From Pseudogymnoascus destructans (lineage: Eukaryota; Ascomycota; Leotiomycetes; Thelebolales; Thelebolaceae): DNA of 64,000 bases. Position 1 is the first letter of the stretch; every line of letters starts with the position of its first letter. A model generated the notes under the pieces. The model did no database searches. It saw only the letters and a list, made by a program, of their open reading frames with translations, and had not been told where the DNA came from. Of this stretch, positions 1 to 10,216 are shown piece by piece. The translations under genes were made by a program, and so were the position numbers. The stretch spans positions 806,001 to 870,000 of the forward strand of contig NW_020167535.1 in the NCBI RefSeq assembly GCF_001641265.1. Reading direction: 5' to 3'.

Positions 1-687
1 CATAGGGCTGCACTTCTTCCCCTGCCACACCCAGATCTTAATGCCCGTATCCAAGACAAACACGTCGCCCTCATCGAGACTCTCCCAGGTGGGCTGGACC
101 TCATATACCATAATCCCGGCACCCCTCTTATTCGCTGGCGCAAAGATGCGCAAGAGCGTCTTAATCTCCTCCTTCTCAACCTGCGTCTCCACGTGACGGA
201 AGCCTGACTTGATGCCCCCAGTCAAGATCCTAATAATAGGGAACAGAGCCAAGAAGTCCTCCGAAGGTGACGCCTGCACCTCTCTATGCTGGATCGCCGC
301 GCCCTTCAAGAACTCATCGAGCTCGACGGTCTTGTACGCCGCTGTGCCCGCCTCATCCTGCGTCGTCTTGCTGCCCAGCCAGAAGAAGATATCGTGTCCG
401 AGCTTCTTATTCGCATCCTTACCAACCTCGTAAGAGTGGAGAACGATATAGCTATCCCCCTCGTAAAACTGGCCATAGCGTTCCTTGGGCCACTGCACGA
501 CCTGGAACTCCTCAATGCGCCAGATGCGCAGTCCAGCTACAACGCCGACCTCGCCGTTGTTCCAGGCGGGCTCGGTGGCGGCGGAGGCATACTTGAGGTT
601 GTGGTCGATGTCGGTGCCAATCAGCTCGACGTTGGAGTCCTTGACGTCATACTCCTTCAGAGATGTTAGGCCGTCGTGGGGTGGCAT
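1..687 (-). CDS. Severin/gelsolin-repeat actin-binding protein (N-terminal part, cut by window edge)
   Basis: On the minus strand an ATG at 687 opens a frame of 229 codons that reaches the window edge without a stop. The translation reads MPPHDGLTSLKEYDVKDSNV, then a typical gelsolin repeat with GLRIWRIEEFQVVQW, YGQFYEGDSYIVLHSYE and DIFFWLGSKTTQDEAGTAAY. A second repeat begins near residue 190 (VYEVQPTWESLDEGDVFVLD). Fungal severins have three gelsolin repeats in about 400 residues, so roughly 55 percent is visible. The family severs and caps actin filaments in a calcium-dependent way in the cytoplasm. The gene is transcribed away from the MFS gene at 1623. No intron is needed in the visible part. 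The family call is firm; the severing activity is inferred from the family. Confidence 0.85.
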   Translation of the reverse strand, partial: MPPHDGLTSLKEYDVKDSNVELIGTDIDHNLKYASAATEPAWNNGEVGVVAGLRIWRIEEFQVVQWPKERYGQFYEGDSYIVLHSYEVGKDANKKLGHDIFFWLGSKTTQDEAGTAAYKTVELDEFLKGAAIQHREVQASPSEDFLALFPIIRILTGGIKSGFRHVETQVEKEEIKTLLRIFAPANKRGAGIMVYEVQPTWESLDEGDVFVLDTGIKIWVWQGKKCSPM

Positions 688-1622
688 TTTGATGTTTGAT
701 TGGGGGGTTAGGCTTTAGGATAGAGGGGGAGGTTAAGGAGTGTAAACAAGGCGGTGCGGGGTTATTGTAGCCACGCCAGACAACACCGATTACCCCTGTT
801 TCATAAGAAGAGCTTATGCAGATCATTGACGGTTATGACAGGTCGGCTTAAAATGTAGATATTTGTGCCTTTCATATATTATATTGCGCCCATACATAGC
901 TGCATTTTTAGCCTTTCCCTTCATATGCGGTCTCCTCATGCGGCTGGTCTCACACGTAGGCATACTCGGGTTTCCTTACAGAAATTCCGCCCGACACTGC
1001 CACGCACTTCTGTAACACATTCATATCCGTCTATCAGGTAATGTTGCACATCAATAATGCAACATAAAGAATTCCACAGCTTGGTAATGTCTCGAGTCTG
1101 CATACGTGCTCGATTTCTATTTCCAGAGTCATGTGGCTGTAAAGCCGAGACTGAGACCTGTCTGAGCAAGCGGAGTTAACATAATTGCCGCGTATCCCGA
1201 GACTTATCAGCCGTAAATATTGTACAATAAATCCAATATCTTTAGGATTCAGTATCCAGTACATTCACCAGTCTACACTAAGGCGTCGTCATGTTGTGTA
1301 CGCCATCACAGTATCTGATGGCATTTTGGCTAAGCTTTCTCGGCCCCTGTAACCCCACAAAAAAGGTCCGAACCATTAGCGTCGTCAAAGAAACTTTTAT
1401 GACGCTAAAATGTCGGTGTTTTAGTTGCCTCCGTCCCGACGAGGTCCTTGGTTACGGGCATAGTACGTGGACTCGGGCCTTTGATTTCAATAAATAAATA
1501 ATTGTCGCGGCTTAATATATGAACCGAAGCTTTTTCCACCTGGTAGGGTTTTTTCTTTTCTCTGTATAGCATCGTAATCAATTCATTGCAGTCGTACCTG
1601 CAATTCCAATCGCCACACTTCA
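688..1622. other. Intergenic region between divergent genes
   Basis: This stretch separates the severin gene (minus) from the MFS gene (plus) and should hold both promoters. Short open frames on both strands show no recognisable protein. Pyrimidine-rich sequence at 1540-1600 lies just before the MFS start codon. Nothing else is seen. Confidence 0.5.
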
Positions 1623-3526
1623 ATGGAGAAGAAGACGGCGCCTGAGAGGAGCCCCTCCCCAGCTGCCTCCCCAGCTACGGAGTCGACAAAGACGAGGGAT
1701 GAAGATACAACGCCAAAGGAATCAGATCAAGATGTTGCACCAGCACCGCTCGAGCCCGAAAGGGAACGGACAGCTCTTCAGACCGCAGTTCTCATGTTCG
1801 CCTTATGCGTAAGTTTCTTCTTGCCCCTTCTACGTTTGCAACTTAAACTAACACAATCCCAGGCGTCTGTGTTCCTTGCCGCCCTCGATGTCACGATCGT
1901 TACCACCGCCCTACCTACCATATCCTCATACTTCAAGACCTCTATGGCCTACACATGGGTAGGGTCCGCCTACATGTTGTCCAGCGCGGCATCGACGCCT
2001 ATATGGGGCAAAGTGAGCGACATCTGGGGACGCAAGCCGATCTTGCTGGTCGTGTCGGCAATTTTCTTTTTTGGGAGTGCACTTGCGGCCGCAGCTATAA
2101 ATATCGACATGTTAATTGCTGGAAGGGCTGTGCAGGGTCTTGGCGGAGGAGGTCTGTTGACGTTGGTGAACATTTGCATATCGGATTTATTCTCCATGAG
2201 GTGAGTTTACATGTACCGGTTACTATGCACTTATGCTGACTGTCTAGGAATCGCGCGAAATATTACGGATTTATCGGCATGACATGGGCGTTTGCAAGTG
2301 CGATTGGGCCCATTCTTGGTGGAGTCCTGACGGAGAAGGTATCTTGGAGATGGTGCTTTTATATTAACCGTAAGCCACTCCATTCGCATGCCTGTCAAAC
2401 ACCAACTAACTGAGCTATAGTGCCTATAACCGGCGTGGCATTTTTCATCATTGCCTTTTTGCTGCATCTCGACACCCCAAAGACGCCCGTTGTCACAGGG
2501 CTGTTGGTGGTTGACTGGCTTGGAAGCATTTCAATCGCAGGCGCGACTGTGATGTTTCTCCTGGGACTAACTCTCGGTGGCGTCATTCACCCATGGGATT
2601 CTCCCATCGTTCTCTGCATGTTAATATTTGGACCTCTACTCTTCCTGGTCTTCCTCGCGATCGAGTGGAAGGTAGCGAAATACCCAATCATGCCGCTGGA
2701 GATGTTCGAGAACCCATCCAACATCGCATCCTTGCTCGGCGTATTTTTCCACGGCATGATGATGGTGATTGGCTCGTTTTTCGTGCCTCTCTACTTCCAA
2801 TCTGTCCTGGGGGCCACGGCTCTTCTATCTGGTGTCTGGCTGCTCCCTCTTGCTCTATCTTTATCATTCAGCTCTGCCGGCACAGGCTTGTACATCTCTA
2901 AAACCGGTCGCTATATGGATTGCATCCGTGGAGCCTTTACCTTATCCATCGTCGGCTTTGGGCTCCTTTACGACCTCCCGCTTGGCAAGACATGGTCAAA
3001 GATCATCATCTATCAGATCATCTGCGGATTAGGCGTTGGTCCTAACTTCCAGAGTCTCTTGCTGGCGCTACAAAACCAGGTGAAACCGCATCACTACGCC
3101 TCTGTTACGGCAACACTCGGATTTACTCGCAACCTTGCGACGGCTATTGGCGTTGTGGTCGGAAACGTCGTCTTCCAGAACAGCATGCTCAAGGAGGAGC
3201 CTCATCTGAAAGCCAGCCTCAGTCCGCAAGCAGCTGAAATGCTGTCAGGGAAGAACGCGGAATCGAGTGTGTTCTTTGTTAACACTCTCCCTGCCCTCCA
3301 AAGAGATATAGCAAGAGCAGCATATTATGCATCTTTGAGGAATGTTTGGCTTACAGCTGTCGCATTTGCAGCGGGGGGGCTTATTTCTTGTGTGTTTATC
3401 AAGGGGCGTGAACTTAGCAAGGTTCACGAGAAGGTCGAGACTGGCCTTGAGGCTGAAGAACGGAAGGCCAGAGAAAGGAAGGCGGCTGCGGAGACGAAGA
3501 CGGCTGGGGAAAAGGACATTGTATGA
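1623..3526 (+). CDS. MFS transporter, DHA2 (14-TM) drug:H+ antiporter type
   Basis: Four exons (1623-1808, 1863-2200, 2248-2369, 2421-3526) join in frame to 583 residues. All three introns are GT-AG and 47-54 bp. An acidic, Pro/Ser-rich cytoplasmic N-terminus of about 50 residues precedes the first membrane span. The DHA2 motif LDVTIVTTALPTI follows exon 1. The MFS motif A appears as GKVSDIWGRKPIL after TM2. Exon 3 to 4 reads WRWCFYINLPITGV, typical of 14-TM fungal exporters of toxins, drugs and siderophores. The C-terminal tail is highly charged (KARERKAAAETKTAGEKD). It is a plasma-membrane or vacuolar proton-coupled exporter by family; the substrate cannot be read from sequence. The frame is intact and it borders the repeat region. 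Confidence 0.88.
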
Positions 3527-3801
3527 GGGCCTTATACATACGGGATCCATATATCATTTTGTAGAGGCATTTGGTTTGGCATATTTTTAGGGGATACCAT
3601 AAAGCGGATATACTTGCATATATTAGGTCCAGGGTTAGCAATTCGAATATAAACATGAATACTAGGCTATAACGTACATGTATAACGAACTGGCCAAACA
3701 AGCGAACCGGCCAAAATATCGCGACTACCCCACAGGAATTGCTATAAATCCACCACAAAACTAGAAATCAATTGAAACTACTCAGATGTATCTATTACAA
3801 T

Positions 3802-5398
3802 CTAACAAGTGCGCGCATGTCCAGTCCCACCACACTTGCTACAGCGACGTGCGCGGGTTTCTTCCCTTGGCTTCCGACCACTACTCGCCCTTGTTTCTTG
3901 CTCTACTTGCTGTACAACATCCCTCTCGTCCTGTAGCTCCTGTGCTACTTGTTGACTAAGTGATCCTCCTTGCTGTAATCGTGTTTTTTTAGCTCTCTGG
4001 TGCTTGCTTAGCACTTCATTTGCCTGTCGTAGGTTCTGGTTCTCCGCCTTCAACAATGCTAATTGATGCATTATTTGCGATGTACCCTTTGTAAACTGGT
4101 TAACAGCTGTATAGATTGAGGTTGGAGAGCTATTTTGATCATGCGCAATTCAGTTTTAATGAAGGCAGACTGTGATGAGGCTTTAATTAGGTTGTTTGGT
4201 GTTTGGAAAACCTCAAGGTTGAGCAGTACTTAGGCGGGAGCTTAGAGGCGTTAGTGTCTTTAACTTAAGATCAAGTGTAGAGATCACACTCTCAGGGTCG
4301 AATGGGAAAAAGTCCAGCACCCCAGAAAGCCTCCTTGAATGTTGCTTTGTGTCATTGCAATGTTAAATGCAGCGTAGAAGGCAGGAAAAAAGTCATCCTT
4401 AGTAGTATGAGAAATATGAGCCTGCATCATATCTTCAATTTGCCGACCATAAGCCCTTTTCAATGGGCTAAAACAGCCAATATCAAGTGGCTGGAGTAGA
4501 TGAGAGGAATGAGCAGGTATACAGAGAGTTATAATGTTGTGTTCTTTGCAGTACTCCTTAAACTGGTCCGAGTGGTGGCTCTCATGACCATCAAGGACTA
4601 ACAAGCGATAACCACCAACACTCCATAGCTTTGTGTGCTTCTCAAAATGCTAAATCCAATCCATGCCTCTCTCGTTTGTAGTCCAGCCATTTTCAGTAAC
4701 AGCAATAACCCAATCGCTTGGAAATCCACTATTCTCATACCAAGATGTAAGGTGGTTTTTGCCTGCAACAATGACAAATGGCAGTACTGCCCAACCCTAA
4801 GAACTAATGCCTTGGATTACTATAACCCATTCCCGATTGCTAGGCTGTACCTTCTTTGTTTTTGCCCACCCGTCTAAGCTTGTTACAACAGTAGCAGTTG
4901 AGATAACACCTATCATAAACCTAGTCTTATCAAAGTTGTAGATATCTGCTTCATAGATACCATATTTCGCAATTGTGTTACACACAAGCTCAAACCAGCC
5001 ACATATAAGTTCTAGATCTTCACACTTAGCCCTCTAGTAGTTGTATTTGCACTAGAAGCGTGTCCGGAGCTCTACATGCCGCTTAACAAAGTTTGAAGCC
5101 TAACGTGTGGCACGTCGCATGTTTCAAGTAGTCGATTTACCATATCTACAACAATAGACAACTGAGGAGGAAACCCTTTAGTAGCTAGATATTTAACAAG
5201 GACTGATTCCTCTAAGTTAGTTAATTTCCATAAGTTGGCTTGAATATCACGTCTTGAAGGTATGCCTAATAAATGACGGCCTAGCTTGCAGTAGTCAATG
5301 GAATAGATCTTAGCAGCAACTTGAGGACGTAACTTTAGGTCGCTTTGTATAGCTTGGATAGCTAGCATCAACTGGCTTTTATCATTTTTCTAGGGCAT
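3802..5398 (-). pseudogene. Pogo-family (Tc1/mariner) DDE transposase, RIP-damaged
   Basis: The minus strand from an ATG at 5398 encodes a degraded pogo transposase. The N-terminal CENP-B/psq-like HTH part starts MP-stop-KNDKSQLMLAIQAIQSD, continues with IPSRRDIQANLWKLTNLEE, then a frameshift near 5090. The DDE core follows: YNFDKTRFMIG (family YNFDETGF), LVLDGHESHHSDQF and HLLQPLDIGCFSPLKRAYG, which give the three Asp positions. The C-terminus (3802-4071) is a coiled coil with a zinc-knuckle-like CSKCGGTGHARTC. E-to-K and G-to-R changes and CAG/CAA-to-TAG stops fit C-to-T/G-to-A mutation. No clear terminal inverted repeats were found. It cannot make an active protein. Confidence 0.85.
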
Positions 5399-5451
5399 GT
5401 TTTGTTGTTGAGTAATTTATATGTAAAGATACCTAAATAAGCCATTCTACG

Positions 5452-5554
5452 TCACTCCCACTCACTCCCACGCTCGCTCCCACACTCACTCCCGCTCCCA
5501 TGCTCACTCCCACTCTCACTCTATTCTCGCCCTCGCTCTCGCCCTCGCTCTCAC
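5452..5554. repeat. CT-rich degenerate tandem repeat (ACTCCC / CTCGCC)
   Basis: Imperfect repeats of CACTCCC and then CTCGCCCTCGCT fill about 100 bp just beyond the 5' end of the pogo remnant. It may mark the old transposon end or be an independent simple repeat. Confidence 0.6.
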
Positions 5555-5776
5555 TTTTAGGGGTTCTAGCTCAGGAATTGGAAGCTCAAGCTATAGAGGA
5601 ATAGAAGACCCTCTTTGTATAATTAGGTCAACATCTTCTTCTAGGCGCGCTCTTCCTTCTAGGCCTCAATTCCAGCTCTCTTAAGCTGTTTCTAGGCCTG
5701 GTTTGTAGCCTAGCAGGCTACTCAGGCTTCTTTAGCTGCGAGCTTCCAAGCCTCAGCTTCCACAGAAAGCAGACAG

Positions 5777-6438
5777 GACAGCAAGTTGGGTCAGGAACCA
5801 GCGCGGGATACTGAATTATTGAGTGAAGAGGAGACTCTGAGACTACAGGCTCTTTCCATCCTTGGGAGCTTGGCATATGGTAAACAACCTTCAAGCCAAA
5901 CCAAATTATATTACACTACTAAAGCATATCAGGTGGACCACCATTCATAGAACCATTGCACTGTGCATCCGCTCTGGCTGCCATACTGTCCAACCTTTGT
6001 CCGTCTACAAACCCGCCGCAATTGGTTGCGACAGAGCTGCAGGCTCTGTCTAACTTGACAGAGTCAACTTGCTTATCACAGGCATCAAGTTCCTTAAGCA
6101 TTACTTCGCTTGCCGATGCTGTTTTATCTACCCCTCATGTTGGCTCTATGTACAAAATCTTCAGCCAATCGTCGACATTACCTCATACATGCAGCCAAGT
6201 ATGTCTTGCAGCATCTTTGATAAGTAAACTTTGTCAAAACGAATGCCATCGGTCAATCCTTGCCAATGTTGGAATATTAGATGCTCTTGTCACTAGACTG
6301 GCTGGAATTATAGCCCTTCAGGGACTGGTTATTCCCAGGGCTGATGCAGCGGTAGAGAAAGAGGGCCTCTTAAACAAGTTCCCCTACGCAGAAGGTTCTG
6401 AGGGTGCCAACCTTGCAATGATTCTGGAATGCATCAGT
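5777..6438 (+). pseudogene. Fragment of an armadillo-repeat protein gene, truncated by an LTR
   Basis: A helical-repeat protein fragment reads across a small intron (5880-5932, GT-AG). Exon 1 ends LRLQALSILGSLAYG and exon 2 continues GPPFIEPLHCASALAAILSN, then ASLISKLCQNECHRSILANV and DALVTRLAGIIALQG, ending near NLAMILECIS. Leu/Ala-rich 40-residue helical units match fungal ARM-repeat proteins. The frame breaks where an inverted LTR fragment begins at 6439. Upstream (5560-5776) no clean coding sequence is seen. The fragment is probably a piece of a duplicated host gene stranded among repeats. The exact parent is not identified. Confidence 0.55.
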
Positions 6439-6539
6439 TGTAAGGACACAGGGCACCCAGCTCACAGTAATAGCATATGAGAGTGCGAGTCGTAGGCTAA
6501 ACGGATGCTATCCTATAGGTCTACTACGAAGGATACAAA
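6439..6539 (-). repeat. LTR family 1, truncated inverted fragment
   Basis: These 101 bp match the end of the LTR found complete at 22242-22613 (starting TGTAAGGACACAGGGCACCC and running to GGATACAAA). The orientation is opposite to the gypsy pol gene that follows, so this is not the element's own 5' LTR. The match stops abruptly at 6539. Confidence 0.8.
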
Positions 6540-8266
6540 TCATGTCTACCAAGATTCTCACGGCGAAACAGGTTCGGTGGATGGAGCTACTCTCCGACTT
6601 CAATTTCTGCATTACGTACACCGCAGGCAGGAATAATCAGAAGGCTGATATTCTGAGCTGAAGAGACCAAGACTGGGTAACGCAACAGAAAGTCAAACTC
6701 GACAGTAGAGCGAGGGTATTGCTAGGTCCAAGCTGCCTACACCCCCGTATCAGCGCCGAATTAGCAGAGAGCTACGTGGCGTCCATTAACCTGATAGACA
6801 CCCCCAAGGCACAGGTGCCCTTCAATTTAATAGAGGCGCTATGTGCGGACAATCGGAAGTCGTTCACCGAGACTCGCGCAAAACAACCCCTACCGGATGG
6901 ATTCGCAATGAACGACCAGCTCCTCCTGTACAAAGGCCGCCTATGTGTGAATCGCCACACTGACCTATGTACAAAACTGATCCGAGAAGCACACGATCAA
7001 GTGTCGTCAGCACATCCAAGTGGCAGGAAAACCTACCAATTGCTCGTTCCAAAGTATCATTGGGTCGGGATGGAAGCAGACTGTTTGCAGTATGTACGAA
7101 ACTGCGTGACATGCCGGCTTTCTCACACCAATGTCACTAAGCAACAAGGATTCCTACACCCACTACCCATACCCGAATATCCTATGCAACACCTCACCAT
7201 GGACTTCAAGGAGTTCCCAAGGGACAAGCACAGATACGATAGCATCTTAGTGTTTACAGACCAACTCGGAAAGAGTTCAGTGACCATACCTTGCTACAAA
7301 ACCACAACTGCCCGGCAGATGGCGCAATTGTTTATCGAATGGATATACCGATTTGGACACACTCCGGAGTCGATTGTAAGCGACCGCGGACCCCAATTTG
7401 TATCATCTTTTTGGCAGGAGTTCTGTTGAATTATCGGTGTTAAGGTTAAGCTGTTGACTGCCTATCATAAGCAGACTGACGGGCAGACGGAAATCATGAA
7501 CCGATACATCGATCAGAGACTGAGGCCTTTCGTATCCCATTACCAGGATAACTGGAGCGAACTCATCCCCATAATGGACCGCGTGCAAATGACACTCGCC
7601 CACGCATCCATTGGCATGACCCCCTACCGACTCAAGTATGGAACCGATCTGCGTACGAGTTGGGATTGGAACACTCCGAAAAGCACCAACCCCCGGGAGA
7701 CCCTAAACTGAGAGGAAGCCAAGGCGGTTGCAGACCGAATGCATACCGCATGGGTCCACGCAAAGGAAAACATGGCAAAGGCACAAGAGGAAATGTCTAA
7801 GCATGCGAATCGATGCCGAAGGGCCATCGACTGGGACGTAGGAGATAGAGTGTACCTATCGACCAAAAATTTGAAAAACTCTTGTCCTAGCCGCAAGTTG
7901 GGCCAACAATGGGTCGGACCATATACGGTGTTGGAACGGATTGGGCACGCGTTCCGATTGGAACTACCTACCGGTTCTCAAATACACGATGTGTTCTCAC
8001 CAGACGTACTCATGAAGCATCCAAACAATCCCCTACCTGGTCAGGATCCGCCTGAGCCTAGCAGCGAAGTGATAGATGGCGTAGAGGAATGGGAAGTGGA
8101 AAAGATCCTCGCCGTAAGGCTCCACCGGAAGCAACTACAATACCGGGTTAGTTGGGTCAGATATGATCCGGACCCGGAGTGGTACCCAGCGTTAAACTTC
8201 ATGAACTCTCCCCATAAACTCAGAGAGTTTCACACGGAATACCCAGAGTTACCAGGTCCACCTTAA
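6540..8266 (+). pseudogene. Ty3/gypsy chromovirus pol remnant: RNase H end, integrase, chromodomain
   Basis: The frame begins inside RNase H (KQVRWMELLSDFNFCITYTA, then AGRNNQKADILS) and continues through the integrase zinc finger (HPSGRKTYQLL...CVTCRLSHTN). The catalytic core is visible with MDFKEFPRDKHRYDSILVFT and ESIVSDRGPQFVSSFWQEF. After GHAFRLELPTGSQIHDVFS comes a chromodomain (VEEWEVEKILAVRLHRKQLQ, then YRVSWVRYDPDPEWYP), so it is a chromovirus whose integrase may target histone-marked chromatin. In-frame stops occur after ILS, at WQEFC-stop (7427) and at ETLN-stop (7709); all are single transitions from sense codons. Gag, protease and reverse transcriptase are missing. Inactive. Confidence 0.9.
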
Positions 8267-8747
8267 GAACTACTAGGAGGGGTTACGGCATGGGAGACGT
8301 GAAAGGAACAAAACTACGATCACGGAGGGAAAGACCAAGTGGAAGAAACAGAGTCGTTACTGTCTGCGACTCTAAGCTAAAAATACCCTCCGAACCAGGG
8401 TGCACTCACCACTGTAACCCTTGCGGGAGTCACCCTTCCCAAACGTCTCACCGGCGTCGCAACAAGCGGCTACCACCATGAGAGACGAAGGGTCGAAGTG
8501 ACCCCACATGAAGGGCCAGGCCCGAGTCCCCTCCGACACAGGGTCTTCCCCCACCTAGGCCCCGTAGGCTGCCCCAACTTCCCCATCCTCCCCCTCCCTC
8601 CTTCCATCACCCCGAGTCGGAGCGACCGCGGGAGCGGCAGCAGTGGGCAGTTTGCCCACAGCAGCCACCAACTCCTGCAAGAGAGCATGGACGCTCTCCT
8701 GTTCTGTCCGGAGATGGCGCAGCGATGACTGAATTTGCTGCCCAGAG

Positions 8748-9306
8748 TCAGTATCGAAACCACACCGAGTCGCAAGGGGAAGGGGGTCTACTCATGGCAA
8801 ACCCCGACTCGAGGGCAGCCCGAGTGGCGCGTGCCTCCTCGTAGAGGTCACGCTCCGACTCGGAGCGGAACTGTGGCATGCTCTGGGCGGCCAGGAGGGC
8901 CACCCGATTTGCCTCGGTGGCGGCGGCGGCGACGTTGGCGGGGATGAGGGGGATGGCCTCTTCGGCGGTGAGGAGGGCCGCAAACTCTTCCCCAAGGAAC
9001 CAGGGCAGCTTTCACCAAAGTAAGCAACAGCCAACCAAACCAAACACCGAACCCCACAAGAAAACCTACCGGGATGCAAGGCGAGTGCTGCGTGGTGCAG
9101 TACCCACACTTCGAACTGGTCGGGGACCAGACACAGTCGTGGGACTGGATCCCATGGGCTTTGGCCCGAAGGCAGCGCAGACAGAGCACAGCGGAAGGCA
9201 ACCGTAAGGGCCCCGGAGGGGGTGGGAACCGGCATCTTCGATTTTTGGAATCTGCGATTCCGTCAGCCAAGCCCAAGTTATCAACAGCACGCCAACGCGC
9301 TCCCAT
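8748..9306 (-). CDS. Antisense spliced Cys-rich frame inside the chromovirus 3' region (hypothetical)
   Basis: On the strand opposite to pol, exon 1 (9306-9070) ends SKCGYCTTQHSPCIP at a GTAGGT donor. Joining across a 61-bp GT-AG intron (9009-9069) to exon 2 (9008-8748) keeps frame: LPWFLGEEFAALLTAEEAIP, then an Ala-rich helical stretch and RSESERDLYEEARATRAAL. The total is 165 residues, ending at TGA 8748-8750. Cysteines follow CxxC-x12-C-x8-C-x2-C-x6-C, which looks like a metal-binding knuckle. A helical frame (SSLRHLRTEQESVHALLQEL) continues beyond the stop in another frame, so the gene may once have been longer. It is GC-rich compared with its surroundings. Function unknown; accessory retroelement gene or captured gene are both possible. 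Confidence 0.45.
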
Positions 9307-9844
9307 CACCTACTCGTTCGTGCAGATTGTGTATATACTATACAATCAGTTAGTAAACGATCAAGAAACGGACAGGGAGTGGCCACTTACTGGACTCGGA
9401 GGGCGGTTTGTGGGCGTTGTTGTTGTGAAGCAAAGAATAAAAAACGAGAAAGTGCGCGAAGCTCTGAACTCAGATTTGGCTTACAACAATGACACCCAAA
9501 TCGGGTTAGCGCAGCCACCCTCCTTGTGCGATGGGGAACTTTCGACGCGTACCTGTAGCGGATATCTCCCGGTGCTCATTCGGACCATCACCACTAAGCC
9601 AGAGATTGAACAAAGAAAACAAAAAGTAGTCGCATACCAGACGGAGCTGATACGGTATTACTGCTCCAGGACTATTTTTCCATCTCCTGTCACATCAGAC
9701 CAATGCGGTTGTCACTAATGCGGCCACGCGCGCAAACCCTACAACAAAGAACGCCTAAGCTCACAGACGCTACCCGGATGGGTTCCGGACTATAGGCGGG
9801 CGGCGTGCTTTGCGGACAAAGCACTCTCTTAAGACGGGGGGTAG

Positions 9845-10216
9845 TGTAAGGATGCCTCCTTACCTAGATACTCGAAGAACCTGTCTCAGAACTGTTACAG
9901 TCACTACAAGCATGAAATCCGACTCGGTGTGGTTTCGAACCAGTAGATGAGCACATAGCGAGTTACACTATAGTGGGGGATGGTAAGGGTGTAGGGTTCA
10001 GGGTCGATGCTGACCTGTTGCGGTGGAAGGATCAGGGCTAGGGTTGGGATAACTGAGTCGGGCCCGTTTCAGGTACTCAAGGAAACAGACTCAACGGGGT
10101 TCCCCCTTCATCTTTTTTGTATCCTTCATAGTAGACCTATAGGATAGCATCCGTTTAGCCTCCGACTCGCACTCTCATATGCTATTACTGTGAGCTGGGT
10201 GCCCTGTGTCCTTACA
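9845..10216 (+). repeat. LTR family 1, 3' LTR of the gypsy remnant (372 bp)
   Basis: It begins TGTAAGGATGCC after a purine-rich tract and ends CCCTGTGTCCTTACA, giving 7-bp inverted ends (TGTAAGG/CCTTACA). It is the same length as the solo copy at 22242-22613 and closely similar to it. Its last ~110 bp are shared with all other copies (R-U5), while the first part (U3) differs in length between copies. Confidence 0.85.

Larger units (their letters stand above)
6540..10216 (+). mobile_element. 5'-deleted Ty3/gypsy element with single 3' LTR
   Basis: The element keeps the 3' part of pol, about 1.5 kb of downstream sequence, a purine tract ending just before 9845 (AAGACGGGGGGTAG) and one 3' LTR. 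The 5' LTR, primer-binding site, gag, PR and RT are absent. Bases after the 3' LTR (ACAAG) do not match the bases before 6439 (TCAGT), so the left side was rearranged rather than simply inserted. The sequence from 8267 to 9844 carries no sense-strand coding capacity that I recognise, but it holds an antisense spliced frame listed separately. Confidence 0.85.
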
